DNA of 46,889 nucleotides. Source: JAFGSZ01 sp964492185 (GTDB lineage: Bacteria > Bacteroidota > Bacteroidia > Bacteroidales > UBA10428). The notes beneath the pieces are model-generated. The model saw only the letters and a list, made by a program, of their open reading frames with translations, had not been told where the DNA came from and searched no databases. The first letter of the stretch is position 1. The number at the start of each line of letters is the position of its first letter. The translations under genes and the position numbers were made by a program. The stretch is taken from the NCBI GenBank assembly GCA_964492185.1, contig CAZBJH010000012.1, positions 1 to 46,889 on the forward strand, written 5' to 3'. Of this stretch, positions 17,248 through 25,017 are shown piece after piece.

Positions 17248-18501
17248 TCAGGATGTAAACTTTTTAAATATGACCGACATATTGTGTCCTCCAAATCCAA
17301 AAGTATTGCTTAGTGCAATATTAACGGTTCGTTCCTGTGCCTTATTTATAGTAAGATTCAATTTGTTGTCAATTTCAGGATCAATATTTTTAAAGTTAAT
17401 TGTAGGAGGAACAATATTGTTGCATATAGCTAATATTGAGGCAATTGCTTCAATGGCGCCGGCAGCGCCCAGCAAATGTCCGGTCATGGATTTTGTTGAA
17501 CTGATGTTCATTTCATAGGAATGATCTCCGAAAACTCTTTTAATACCATTGGTTTCAGCAATGTCCCCTAAAGGGGTAGCTGTGCCATGTGCATTAATAT
17601 AATCGATTTTGTCAGGACAGATGCCGGCATCCTCAAGTGCGTTTTTCATAACAAGATAAGCTCCATCACCTTCAGGATGCGGAGCAGTCAGGTGATACGC
17701 GTCGGCTGACATACCTCCCCCGGCAAGTTCTGCCAGTATAGTAGCACCGCGTTTTTTAGCATGCTCCAATTCTTCAAGTATGAGGGTGCCTGCTCCTTCT
17801 CCAATCACAAAGCCATCCCGTGTTCCGTCAAATGGACGGGACGCGGTTTGATATTCCTCATTATTTGTAGAGATAGCCTGCATAGCATTAAACCCGCCAA
17901 CTCCAGGTTCATTAACGGCAGCTTCTGAGCCTCCTGACACAAATATATCAGCTTTACCCAACCGGATAAGATTATATGCATCAATTAATGCATTTGTCGA
18001 AGTCGCGCATGCCGAAACGGTGGCATAATTCGGCCCCCGAAAGCCGTATTTCATCGAGATCTGACCTGCTGCAATATCGGGAATCAACTTGGGTATAAAA
18101 AAAGGATTGAAGCGTGGTAATTCATCATTTATGACAAAATTTTTCATTTCATTATAGAACGTACCGAAACCACCGATACCCGAACCAAAGATTACCCCGA
18201 CCCTGTCAAGATCAATTAAATCAAGATTAAGCCCACTGTTCTCTATTGCTTCAGCAGTGGAAATCATCGCGAACATGCTAAACATGTCCATCTTTCTGAT
18301 TTCTTTCCGGTCGAAATAATCTTTGGGATCAAAATTTTTGATCTCACAAGCAAATCTTGTTTTAAACTTACTGGCATCAAAATGGGTAATCATACCACAT
18401 CCGCTTACCCCCTTAATGAGAGCATCCCAATATTCTCCCACATTATTACCAATTGGTGTAATAGCTCCAAGACCTGTAACAACCACCCGATTTAATTCCA
18501 T
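17248..18501 (-). CDS. fabF: beta-ketoacyl-ACP synthase II
   Basis: FabF elongates fatty acids by condensing malonyl-ACP with acyl-ACP. The 417-residue protein shows the thiolase fold with catalytic Cys165 in SACATSTNAL and the two histidines in NAHGTATPLGD (about residue 305) and SMTGHLLGAAGA (about residue 342), with a GFGGHN motif near the C-terminus. The length is typical. It sits 27 bases after acpP, its substrate carrier, and abuts rnc. Confidence 0.95.
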   Translation of the reverse strand: MELNRVVVTGLGAITPIGNNVGEYWDALIKGVSGCGMITHFDASKFKTRFACEIKNFDPKDYFDRKEIRKMDMFSMFAMISTAEAIENSGLNLDLIDLDRVGVIFGSGIGGFGTFYNEMKNFVINDELPRFNPFFIPKLIPDIAAGQISMKYGFRGPNYATVSACATSTNALIDAYNLIRLGKADIFVSGGSEAAVNEPGVGGFNAMQAISTNNEEYQTASRPFDGTRDGFVIGEGAGTLILEELEHAKKRGATILAELAGGGMSADAYHLTAPHPEGDGAYLVMKNALEDAGICPDKIDYINAHGTATPLGDIAETNGIKRVFGDHSYEMNISSTKSMTGHLLGAAGAIEAIASILAICNNIVPPTINFKNIDPEIDNKLNLTINKAQERTVNIALSNTFGFGGHNMSVIFKKFTS

Positions 18502-18528
18502 GAAGTCTGAGATTTCTTAGAAACTGAT

Positions 18529-18765
18529 TTACTTTACGTTCTCTTCAATGTACTTGATTGCTTCTCCCACGGTGGCAATATTTTCAGCCTGATCATCGGG
18601 AATGCCAATGTTGAATTCCTTTTCAAATTCCATGATCAATTCAACCGTATCCAGTGAATCTGCACCTAAATCATTCGTGAAACTTGCTTCAGGTGTTACC
18701 TCATTTTCATCTACTCCAAGCTTATCTACGATAATTGCTTTTACTCTGGATGCAATATCAGACAT
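18529..18765 (-). CDS. acpP: acyl carrier protein
   Basis: The 78-residue acidic protein carries the phosphopantetheine attachment site GADSLDTVEL with Ser37. It is the acyl carrier of fatty acid synthesis and is placed directly before fabF, as in most bacteria. The 325-base gap upstream is AT-rich and holds the divergent control regions of acpP and purN. A TATCTTCG box on the minus strand (18869-18862) is a possible but weak acpP -7 element. Confidence 0.97.
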   Translation of the reverse strand: MSDIASRVKAIIVDKLGVDENEVTPEASFTNDLGADSLDTVELIMEFEKEFNIGIPDDQAENIATVGEAIKYIEENVK

Positions 18766-19006
18766 AATTATAAATTTTAATTAATAAATAGGTTAAAAAA
18801 TAACTGTGCAAAGAAATACAAATAATTAAAAAAAATCAAACAAAAAATTTTATTTCTTTGGCGAAGATACGCCTTTTTTCATTTTTTTTGATTTATTTTT
18901 AGATCATTACAAAAAAACAGGCTGAAATAAGAAAAATGATCCGGCACGAAAGACCCCTTGTAATAAAACTCATTAAATTTTGATATTTAATAATTTATGC
19001 TTTATA

Positions 19007-19014
19007 TATCTTTG
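19007..19014 (+). promoter_or_regulatory. candidate -7 box for purN
   Basis: TATCTTTG fits TAnnTTTG about 78 bases before the purN start. A TTTG at 18979-18982 lies 24 bases upstream, slightly beyond the ideal spacing. Confidence 0.35.
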
Positions 19015-19091
19015 AGCCTTAATTTATTCGCGATTGCTTTATAAACCAGAAAATACATTCCGAATTCTTACATAATTACAATAGCCCTGTT

Positions 19092-19670
19092 ATGATTAGA
19101 ATAGCCATTTTTGCCTCAGGTTCGGGAACCAATGCACAAAAAATCATCGGGTATTTTACAGGACATCCTTCCATACAAGTGGCTGCACTGCTCTCTAACA
19201 AACCTGATGCCTATGCACTGGTAAGAGCTGAAAATGCCGGGATTCCAACATATACCTTTACCCGGGATGAATTCTATAAAACAACTAAAATTGCCCGGTA
19301 TCTTGAAAAGATGGACGTCCTTGCCATTATATTAGCCGGATTTCTTTGGCTTGTGCCTGAATATCTGATCAAAAGATATCCCGGACGCGTAATCAATATT
19401 CATCCTGCACTGTTGCCCAAATATGGTGGCAAAGGAATGTACGGAATGAGGGTGCACCGGGCAATAATTGAAAACGGGGAAAAAGAATCAGGCATTACTA
19501 TTCACCAGGTAAATGAACATTATGATGAAGGAGATATCATTTTCCAGACCCGTTGCAGAATCTCCTCCGACGATACACCCGAATCATTGGCAGCAAAAAT
19601 TCACGAGCTGGAATATAAACATTACCCGCGGGTAATTGAAGAATGGCTGACTAACCTGATGCATGAATAA
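19092..19670 (+). CDS. purN: phosphoribosylglycinamide formyltransferase
   Basis: PurN transfers a formyl group from 10-formyltetrahydrofolate to GAR in purine synthesis. The 192-residue protein starts with IAIFASGSGTNAQKII (phosphate-binding loop). It carries the catalytic region NIHPALLPKYGGKGMYG with Asn/His, followed by ESGITIHQVNEHYDEGDIIFQ with the essential Asp. Length and motifs are normal. It is a single gene on the plus strand, followed by repeat copy B. Confidence 0.92.
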   Translation: MIRIAIFASGSGTNAQKIIGYFTGHPSIQVAALLSNKPDAYALVRAENAGIPTYTFTRDEFYKTTKIARYLEKMDVLAIILAGFLWLVPEYLIKRYPGRVINIHPALLPKYGGKGMYGMRVHRAIIENGEKESGITIHQVNEHYDEGDIIFQTRCRISSDDTPESLAAKIHELEYKHYPRVIEEWLTNLMHE

Positions 19671-19784
19671 TAAAGGCTGAAGATGCGGTTGATTAACCGC
19701 GAAGTGTTTTCAATACATTTATATAACCTCAACATCAATTAATATATAACTATCTGCTATCAGAACAAAAGCTTTTTGTATATT

Positions 19785-19940
19785 TAATGTCTGTCCATAA
19801 AGTCCCCCATTTGCTGCATTACGCTTGTCCGGGAATTGCTCATTTGCTACAAGTAAACTCCGCGTTTCCGGACCGCGCGAGCCTTGCAAATTGTACTTTC
19901 TGAACAGACACATGGCCAAGTAAACATTTTGACGATGTAA
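19785..19940 (-). repeat. family-1 palindromic element, copy B
   Basis: The copy is in reverse orientation, between purN and the sensor phosphatase gene. Its first bases (AATGTCTGTCCATAAAGTC) are the right terminus. The opposite end is eroded (TTTTGACGATGTAAATTTAG), so the boundary is approximate. The middle stem is of the CCGGAAAC / TCCCGGAC type. It ends about 17 bases before the next start codon, so it lies in the 5' leader of the Rsb-like operon. Confidence 0.75.
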
Positions 19941-19957
19941 ATTTAGTTTTCTTACAA

Positions 19958-21895
19958 ATGTCCTGGAAATCGAGCATTACTTTCCGTTTAAACCTGTACC
20001 TGCTTATAGGCGCAGCTGTCATATATTTCCTGGCTATATTTTACAATTTCAGGGTTTCAAGAAATATCATGCTGCAAAAAACAATTTCCAATATAGAGCA
20101 AAAAGTAAAAGTGGCTGTTAGTAATGTTGAAGAAGTGATCAATCCGGTAAAGAATATTGCCGGTTCTTTTACCGGGATCCTCCCCCTGCTCAACTATTCT
20201 GAAGAAGGTATACAAGCCCTGCAAAGGACTGTAATAAATATTAATCCCAACATTTTCGGCTGTTCTGTTTTGCTTGAACCTCTTTATGATACCGGCGACT
20301 CGGTTGTCCGCACCTACTTTGCACATAAAACCAACGGAGATTCTGTTATTCAATATGTAAGTAACCACAATTACTTTGATAGTATTCCATCCGTTTTTGA
20401 TAATATCAAAGAAGAAAAAATAGCTGCATGGACGGAACCATGGAGTGATAAAACCCTTGACAATGAAGCTATTGTCAGTTATTCAATTCCTTTGTTCGAC
20501 ACGGCAAAAACAGCTCCGCGATTTATCGGAATGATCATGGTGGATCTTAAGGTAGAATGGTTAAAGGAATTGATGGGGAAAATAAAGATTCTGGATAACG
20601 GATACGGGATACTCCTGGATTCGGAAAGTAATATAATTGCCGCACCTGAAAAACATATCAGCAGTTTTTCAAAAGACGAGCTAATAACAATTCAGATGAA
20701 ACAAATCAATGATATATTGATCAATGACAATCCCATTTTTTTACCGGGAAAAAGAATTGACGGGAAAAATGCTGCTTATATATTATCGATGAAATCAACA
20801 CCCTGGTTTGTAGGAGTGATTTTCCCCGTGAAAGAAGCTTTTACAGATATCAGGAAGCTTTTTTATGTGATCCTCACTGCAGGGATCGTTGGATTCATCT
20901 TTTTCTGGTTGTTACTGGTCTTCATATCGAGAAGAGTATTTCGTCCCCTGACAAATCTGTCGAAAGCAACCCGGCTGATATATAAAGGAAATTACAATAC
21001 CGATCTTCCCGAAGTAAAAAATGTCAGTGATGAAGTAGCTCAGCTTACCCGTTCATTTGAAGCTATGCAGGAACGGATGAGCCGGCAAATAAAAAATTAC
21101 CGCCTTACATTGGAAGAAAAGCGGAATCTTGAGCACGAATTAAAAATTGCCAGCCATATTCAGGCCAACATGATCCCATCTGATAACCCGCCTTTTCCGG
21201 AACATAAAGAATTTGAACTTCACAGTACAATATATCCTGCAAAAGGTGTTGCGGGTGACTTCTACGATTACTATTTTATTAATCCCGGCAGGCTTTTTTT
21301 CATGATTGGTGATGTTTCGGGTAAAGGAGTGCCGGCTGCTCTTTTTATGGTAAAAGCCGTTACTTTGCTGAAACGTGAAGCCTTAACAAGAGCTACACTT
21401 GATGAGGTATTGTTTAATGTAAATAATCTATTATTCCGGAACAATGAGGCATCGATGTTTGTGACTGCCATTTGTGGAATACTTGATATAGATACAGGGA
21501 AAGTGATCCTTGCCGATGCGGGGCATACCCACCCGTTGTTCGGGCTGAACAGCAATTTCGAATTCAGCCCGTTGAAGAAAAATGTTCCCCTTGGAATAAA
21601 AGAGAATGTTCGTTTTGCACAAAAGGAATACATGTTAAAAAAGGATCATACCCTTATATTATATACTGATGGCGTAACAGAAGCTGCAAACACAAAAGGT
21701 GAATTTTATGGCCCCGAACGTTTGAAAAAGCTATTACAGAATAAAAATCACCTTACGCTTAAGGAAATCAGCAATATCATCCGTATCAGCCTGGAAGATT
21801 TTATGTATGGATTGAAACAAACCGACGATACAACCGTTTTAATTATACGTTACTATGGTAAAAATGCGGACAAAAAAAATATTCATAATAAATGA
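19958..21895 (+). CDS. membrane sensor PP2C phosphatase (Cache-HAMP-SpoIIE, RsbU-like)
   Basis: The 645-residue protein is a membrane sensor joined to a serine phosphatase. It has membrane segments at about residues 8-30 and 301-324, enclosing a roughly 270-residue extracytoplasmic domain of Cache type (ILDNGYGILLDSESNIIAAPEK and TPWFVGVIFPVKEAF). HAMP follows at about 325-376, then a coiled linker and the SpoIIE/PP2C domain at about 415-632. The metal-binding residues are intact: GDFYD with D434, GDVSGKG at 451-457, TDG with D571, and DD at 623-624. By family it should dephosphorylate a phospho-STAS protein, here most likely the product two genes downstream. It overlaps the kinase gene by 41 bases, indicating tight co-translation. 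Confidence 0.9.
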   Translation: MSWKSSITFRLNLYLLIGAAVIYFLAIFYNFRVSRNIMLQKTISNIEQKVKVAVSNVEEVINPVKNIAGSFTGILPLLNYSEEGIQALQRTVININPNIFGCSVLLEPLYDTGDSVVRTYFAHKTNGDSVIQYVSNHNYFDSIPSVFDNIKEEKIAAWTEPWSDKTLDNEAIVSYSIPLFDTAKTAPRFIGMIMVDLKVEWLKELMGKIKILDNGYGILLDSESNIIAAPEKHISSFSKDELITIQMKQINDILINDNPIFLPGKRIDGKNAAYILSMKSTPWFVGVIFPVKEAFTDIRKLFYVILTAGIVGFIFFWLLLVFISRRVFRPLTNLSKATRLIYKGNYNTDLPEVKNVSDEVAQLTRSFEAMQERMSRQIKNYRLTLEEKRNLEHELKIASHIQANMIPSDNPPFPEHKEFELHSTIYPAKGVAGDFYDYYFINPGRLFFMIGDVSGKGVPAALFMVKAVTLLKREALTRATLDEVLFNVNNLLFRNNEASMFVTAICGILDIDTGKVILADAGHTHPLFGLNSNFEFSPLKKNVPLGIKENVRFAQKEYMLKKDHTLILYTDGVTEAANTKGEFYGPERLKKLLQNKNHLTLKEISNIIRISLEDFMYGLKQTDDTTVLIIRYYGKNADKKNIHNK

Positions 21896-22277
21896 TATCA
21901 GCGAGCTGGTGAAGATCAATACATGTATTGAAGAAATATTCAATGAATGGGAGCTACCATTAAAAAACAAGTTAAAAATACTGCTGGCCGTTGAAGAGAT
22001 CTTTGTCAATATTGTAAATTATGCCTATGACGATGATCTGAAACACAAAATCGATGTTGTCTTTTCCTATAAACAAAAATTATTAACGATCAACATATCA
22101 GATAAAGGTAAAGCCTTTGATCCCGTAATATATGATGCTTCATGGAACATCTCCAGGCCGGTTGAAGAAAAAGAGCCCGGGGGAATAGGAATACATATGG
22201 TGAAATCAGTAATGACCGAGGTACGGTATATTCGGCAAAACGATCAAAATATCGTAACTTTAAAAAAATTATTATAA
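21855..22277 (+). CDS. RsbW-like serine kinase / anti-sigma factor type ATPase
   Basis: The 140-residue protein is a GHKL (HATPase_c_2) domain of the RsbW/SpoIIAB class. It has the N box EEIFVNIVNYAYDD near residues 48-61, the G1 box DKGKAFDP near 87-94, and GGIGIHMVKSV near 115-125. Such kinases phosphorylate a STAS partner on serine and are released or retained by it. The first ATG overlaps the phosphatase gene by 41 bases; an alternative ATG at 21864 would remove three residues. No SigB-type sigma factor is encoded nearby, so the kinase may bind a different target. Confidence 0.85.
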   Translation: MVKMRTKKIFIINDISELVKINTCIEEIFNEWELPLKNKLKILLAVEEIFVNIVNYAYDDDLKHKIDVVFSYKQKLLTINISDKGKAFDPVIYDASWNISRPVEEKEPGGIGIHMVKSVMTEVRYIRQNDQNIVTLKKLL

Positions 22278-22343
22278 AAAAGAAACATCCGCGAAATTAA
22301 GTTGCACAATATCAGCTAAATAATATAAATTTATTCTTGTAAA

Positions 22344-22676
22344 ATGAAAATTCAGGAAACCAAATCGAATGATGTTTACATCATAAGCCTTAGTGGTAAA
22401 ATTGACACAACCAATTACAGGTCTTTTGAAGAAAAAATAAAAAAGGCACTTGAAAAAGAAAGCAGGTTCCTTATCGATTGCACAAATCTTGAATACATCA
22501 GCAGTGCCGGAATCAGAGTTTTTTTAATGGCGCTTAAAGCAATAAACAACAAGAATGGCGAATTAAAGTTATGCGGGTTGCGTGAAGAGACTAAAGAGAT
22601 CTTTGACCTGTCCGGATTCTCTGATTTCTTTGATACTTATTTTTCACAGGACGAAGCCTTAAAAAGTTTCAGTTAA
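22344..22676 (+). CDS. RsbV-like STAS anti-anti-sigma protein
   Basis: The 110-residue STAS-domain protein carries the phosphorylation loop NLEYISSAGIRVFL with candidate serines S53 and S54. It ends in the typical helix with KLCGLREETKEIFDLSGFSDFF. In partner switching its unphosphorylated form binds the RsbW-like kinase and frees whatever the kinase holds. It lies 66 bases after the kinase gene and 13 before the GPP34 gene, all on the plus strand. Confidence 0.9.
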   Translation: MKIQETKSNDVYIISLSGKIDTTNYRSFEEKIKKALEKESRFLIDCTNLEYISSAGIRVFLMALKAINNKNGELKLCGLREETKEIFDLSGFSDFFDTYFSQDEALKSFS

Positions 22677-22689
22677 TAAATAAACCAAT

Positions 22690-23586
22690 ATGACACATTT
22701 TTTAACTATTCCCGAAGAAATTTACCTCCTGGGACTGAATGAAGAAGGTGAACCACTGCAATCATTCAGTTATCGCCGGAACATTGTGATTGCAGGTGCT
22801 GTTTTAATGGATCTGGCATTGCAAAACAGGATAGATACGGATATTAAGAATATCATCCCCGACAATACCCAGCCTACAGGTGACTATGTGCTGGATGAAG
22901 TATTAAATGATATTAAAAACTCCGGTAAACCAAGACAGATAACTTCCTGGTTAGCGGAAATAAGCCATCGTGTACCGGTATTGAAAGATGCGATATTAAC
23001 CAACCTGATCAGGAAAGGCGTATTAAAGGTAGAAAATCAGCAGGTACTGTGGTTTTTCCATAAGCGAAAATATCCTGTCGTTGAAGACAATGAGATCACA
23101 GAAGTAATGGAGCGCATACGAAAAAGCGTATTCAGCGGAGATATTCCCGATTTCCGCGATATCGTAATTATCAGTCTTATATTTAACGGTGACATGCTCG
23201 AACTTGTGTTTGATAAAAATGAAATCGGAAAGTATTCAAATCGCATCGAACAGCTTGCAAAAATGGACCTCGTGGGACAAGCCGTTTCAAAATCAATGAA
23301 AGAACTTACCCTTTCGGTTTCACTGGCTATGAAAACAAAGGAATTGCTCGGCATCAAAAACACGCGAGAAAAAATGGATGAACTGGTTGAAACAATGAAA
23401 GAAAAACTGAATGTAGAGAAAGATGAAGATTTGCCTGATTGGTTGCAAAAAGGAACGGAACAATATAAAAAGACTCTGCAATTTATTGAGGAAACCGGCA
23501 CCAATGAGATTATATACGATCCTTATGCCAAAAAATACAAACGCCGGCAATATGGCTACCCGGGTGCGGGACGGAATTTTTATTGA
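22690..23586 (+). CDS. GPP34 (GOLPH3/Vps74-like) domain protein
   Basis: The 298-residue protein resembles the GPP34 family: LTIPEEIYLLGLNEEGEP at residues 5-22, AGAVLMDLALQNRID at 35-49, and a repeating helical body to about residue 205 (DLVGQAVSKSM). In eukaryotes GOLPH3 binds phosphatidylinositol-4-phosphate and retains glycosyltransferases in the Golgi. Bacterial members are uncharacterised and best known from actinobacteria. A charged, coiled region at about 205-270 and a basic, aromatic tail (KKYKRRQYGYPGAG) extend beyond the usual domain. No signal peptide or transmembrane segment is present, so it is probably cytosolic or peripherally membrane-bound. As last gene of the Rsb-like operon it is a candidate output of that switch; this is inference from context. 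Confidence 0.8.
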   Translation: MTHFLTIPEEIYLLGLNEEGEPLQSFSYRRNIVIAGAVLMDLALQNRIDTDIKNIIPDNTQPTGDYVLDEVLNDIKNSGKPRQITSWLAEISHRVPVLKDAILTNLIRKGVLKVENQQVLWFFHKRKYPVVEDNEITEVMERIRKSVFSGDIPDFRDIVIISLIFNGDMLELVFDKNEIGKYSNRIEQLAKMDLVGQAVSKSMKELTLSVSLAMKTKELLGIKNTREKMDELVETMKEKLNVEKDEDLPDWLQKGTEQYKKTLQFIEETGTNEIIYDPYAKKYKRRQYGYPGAGRNFY

Positions 23587-23596
23587 CAGATCTAAA

Positions 23597-23763
23597 TAGA
23601 GTCTGTCTATATAGTCGTTAAATAGTTTAATTGGCCATATGTCTGTTCAGAAGGTTCCATTTGCAAGGCTCGCGCGGTCCGGAAACGCGGAGTTTACTTG
23701 TAGCAAATGAGCAATTCCCGGACAAGCGTAACGCGGCAAATGGGACTTTATGGACAGACACTA
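23597..23763 (+). repeat. family-1 palindromic element, copy C
   Basis: Full copy between the convergent GPP34 and M23 peptidase genes. It is preceded by TATTGACAGATCTAAA, a head-to-head second terminus. The middle stem is GTCCGGAAACG against ATTCCCGGAC. The final CTA of the element (23761-23763), read on the minus strand, is the TAG stop codon of the peptidase gene. Confidence 0.8.
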
Positions 23764-25011
23764 AATATTATCCAGCCTTGATAAGGTAACTGTCTTTACC
23801 GAATCAAAAGCAGTCATGTACTCTTCCCTAACCGGCTCCACGGGAGGGGCTTCCACCTTTAAGGGATCAACTGCACTGCCATTCTTATAAAACCTGAAAT
23901 CCAGGTGTGGCCCTGTAGAGAGGCCCGTGCTGCCGACATATCCGATTATATCTCCCTGCTTTACATAGTATCCGTTTACTATACCCTTTCCATAGCGGTT
24001 TAAATGCAAATAAGCAGTGGTGTATATACTGTTGTGCCTGATTTTTAGCATGTATCCTCCTCCCTTGGTATATGCCTTTTTTATGACCTTTCCGTCACCA
24101 ATGGCATGAACAGGAGTACCTGCAGGTGCTGCATAATCAACTCCCAGATGGGGCCGTCTTATTTTTAATATCGGATGCAGGCGGCTGTGGGAATATCTGC
24201 TGCTGATCCTGGAAAAGCGCAGGGGGGCTTTCAAAAAAGCCTTTCTTAAACTGTTCCCCTCAAGGTCATAAAAACTTTCGGTACTGTCCTGTACAAAAGG
24301 TATTGCATAAAAATCGGCTCCTGAATGCCTGAAATAGGCAGCTGTAATTTTACCAATGCCGGCAGAAAGGCTGTCAACATAATGTTCATTATAAATAACA
24401 GACAAACTGTCCCCGGGCTGCAGGCCGAAAAAATCAATGCTCCAGGCATATATCTCCGAAAGCTCAATAGCCAGCAAGGGATGTACATCATTATCGATCA
24501 TAGCATTCCAAAGTGATGTTTCTATGACCCCGGTGAAAGTTTTCTCAACAACAGAGACCTCTTTTTCTTTCCTGCTAATCCTTAGGCTGTCGGTAAAATC
24601 AAAAGTTATATATTCAACTGGTGTATGTTCATAAATGAAGAATTTCAAGGTTTTCAGGCTATCCCTGGATAAAAAAACCACATAATCGTTATTCGCTCGG
24701 ATCTTTCGTACATCAAAAATATCATCGCGGGCAGTTACCAGTTCCTTAAAACCCCATTCGGGCATATTATAGGTACGTAAAAGATCTGCCAGGTTCTGAT
24801 TCCTTCTGATCCTACCCCTTTCCATCTCAAAAGAATCAACAGGTATATCGTATATCATCCTTACAGCCTCAGGAGCAATCAATGTATCGACTTCAGCCGC
24901 TATAGTTATGTTTTCACCCATGCGGCCCCTGTAATCCTGAATATAACGAAAAACAATTATACCTAGTACGATAACCGGCAATGCTATAATAAGTAATTTT
25001 TTGATATTCAT
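23761..25011 (-). CDS. M23-family peptidoglycan endopeptidase, membrane-anchored
   Basis: The 416-residue protein has an N-terminal membrane anchor (residues 4-22), a roughly 250-residue extracytoplasmic domain, and a LytM/M23 domain at about 285-385. The zinc/catalytic pattern is PHLGVDYAAPAG with H288 and D292, AYLHLNRYG with H336, and TGPHLDFRF. In the last motif the usual HxH reads H369-L-D371, so an aspartate replaces the second histidine, a zinc ligand in LytM. The change occurs in other Bacteroidota relatives, so the enzyme may still be active, or it may act as an activator of amidases. It lies 6 bases after leuS and probably shares its transcript. Its stop codon is supplied by repeat copy C. 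Confidence 0.85.
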   Translation of the reverse strand: MNIKKLLIIALPVIVLGIIVFRYIQDYRGRMGENITIAAEVDTLIAPEAVRMIYDIPVDSFEMERGRIRRNQNLADLLRTYNMPEWGFKELVTARDDIFDVRKIRANNDYVVFLSRDSLKTLKFFIYEHTPVEYITFDFTDSLRISRKEKEVSVVEKTFTGVIETSLWNAMIDNDVHPLLAIELSEIYAWSIDFFGLQPGDSLSVIYNEHYVDSLSAGIGKITAAYFRHSGADFYAIPFVQDSTESFYDLEGNSLRKAFLKAPLRFSRISSRYSHSRLHPILKIRRPHLGVDYAAPAGTPVHAIGDGKVIKKAYTKGGGYMLKIRHNSIYTTAYLHLNRYGKGIVNGYYVKQGDIIGYVGSTGLSTGPHLDFRFYKNGSAVDPLKVEAPPVEPVREEYMTAFDSVKTVTLSRLDNI

Positions 25012-25017
25012 ACCTGA

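Noticed and set aside
18858..18877. GGCG-AAGATA-CGCC hairpin followed by T6 as a terminator
   Set aside because: The stem is only 4 bp and no plus-strand gene precedes it; the region more likely holds acpP and purN promoters.
23597..23763. Family-1 elements as ordinary bidirectional terminators
   Set aside because: They occur between convergent, divergent and co-directional genes alike, including inside an operon, and lack a consistent T run after the stem.
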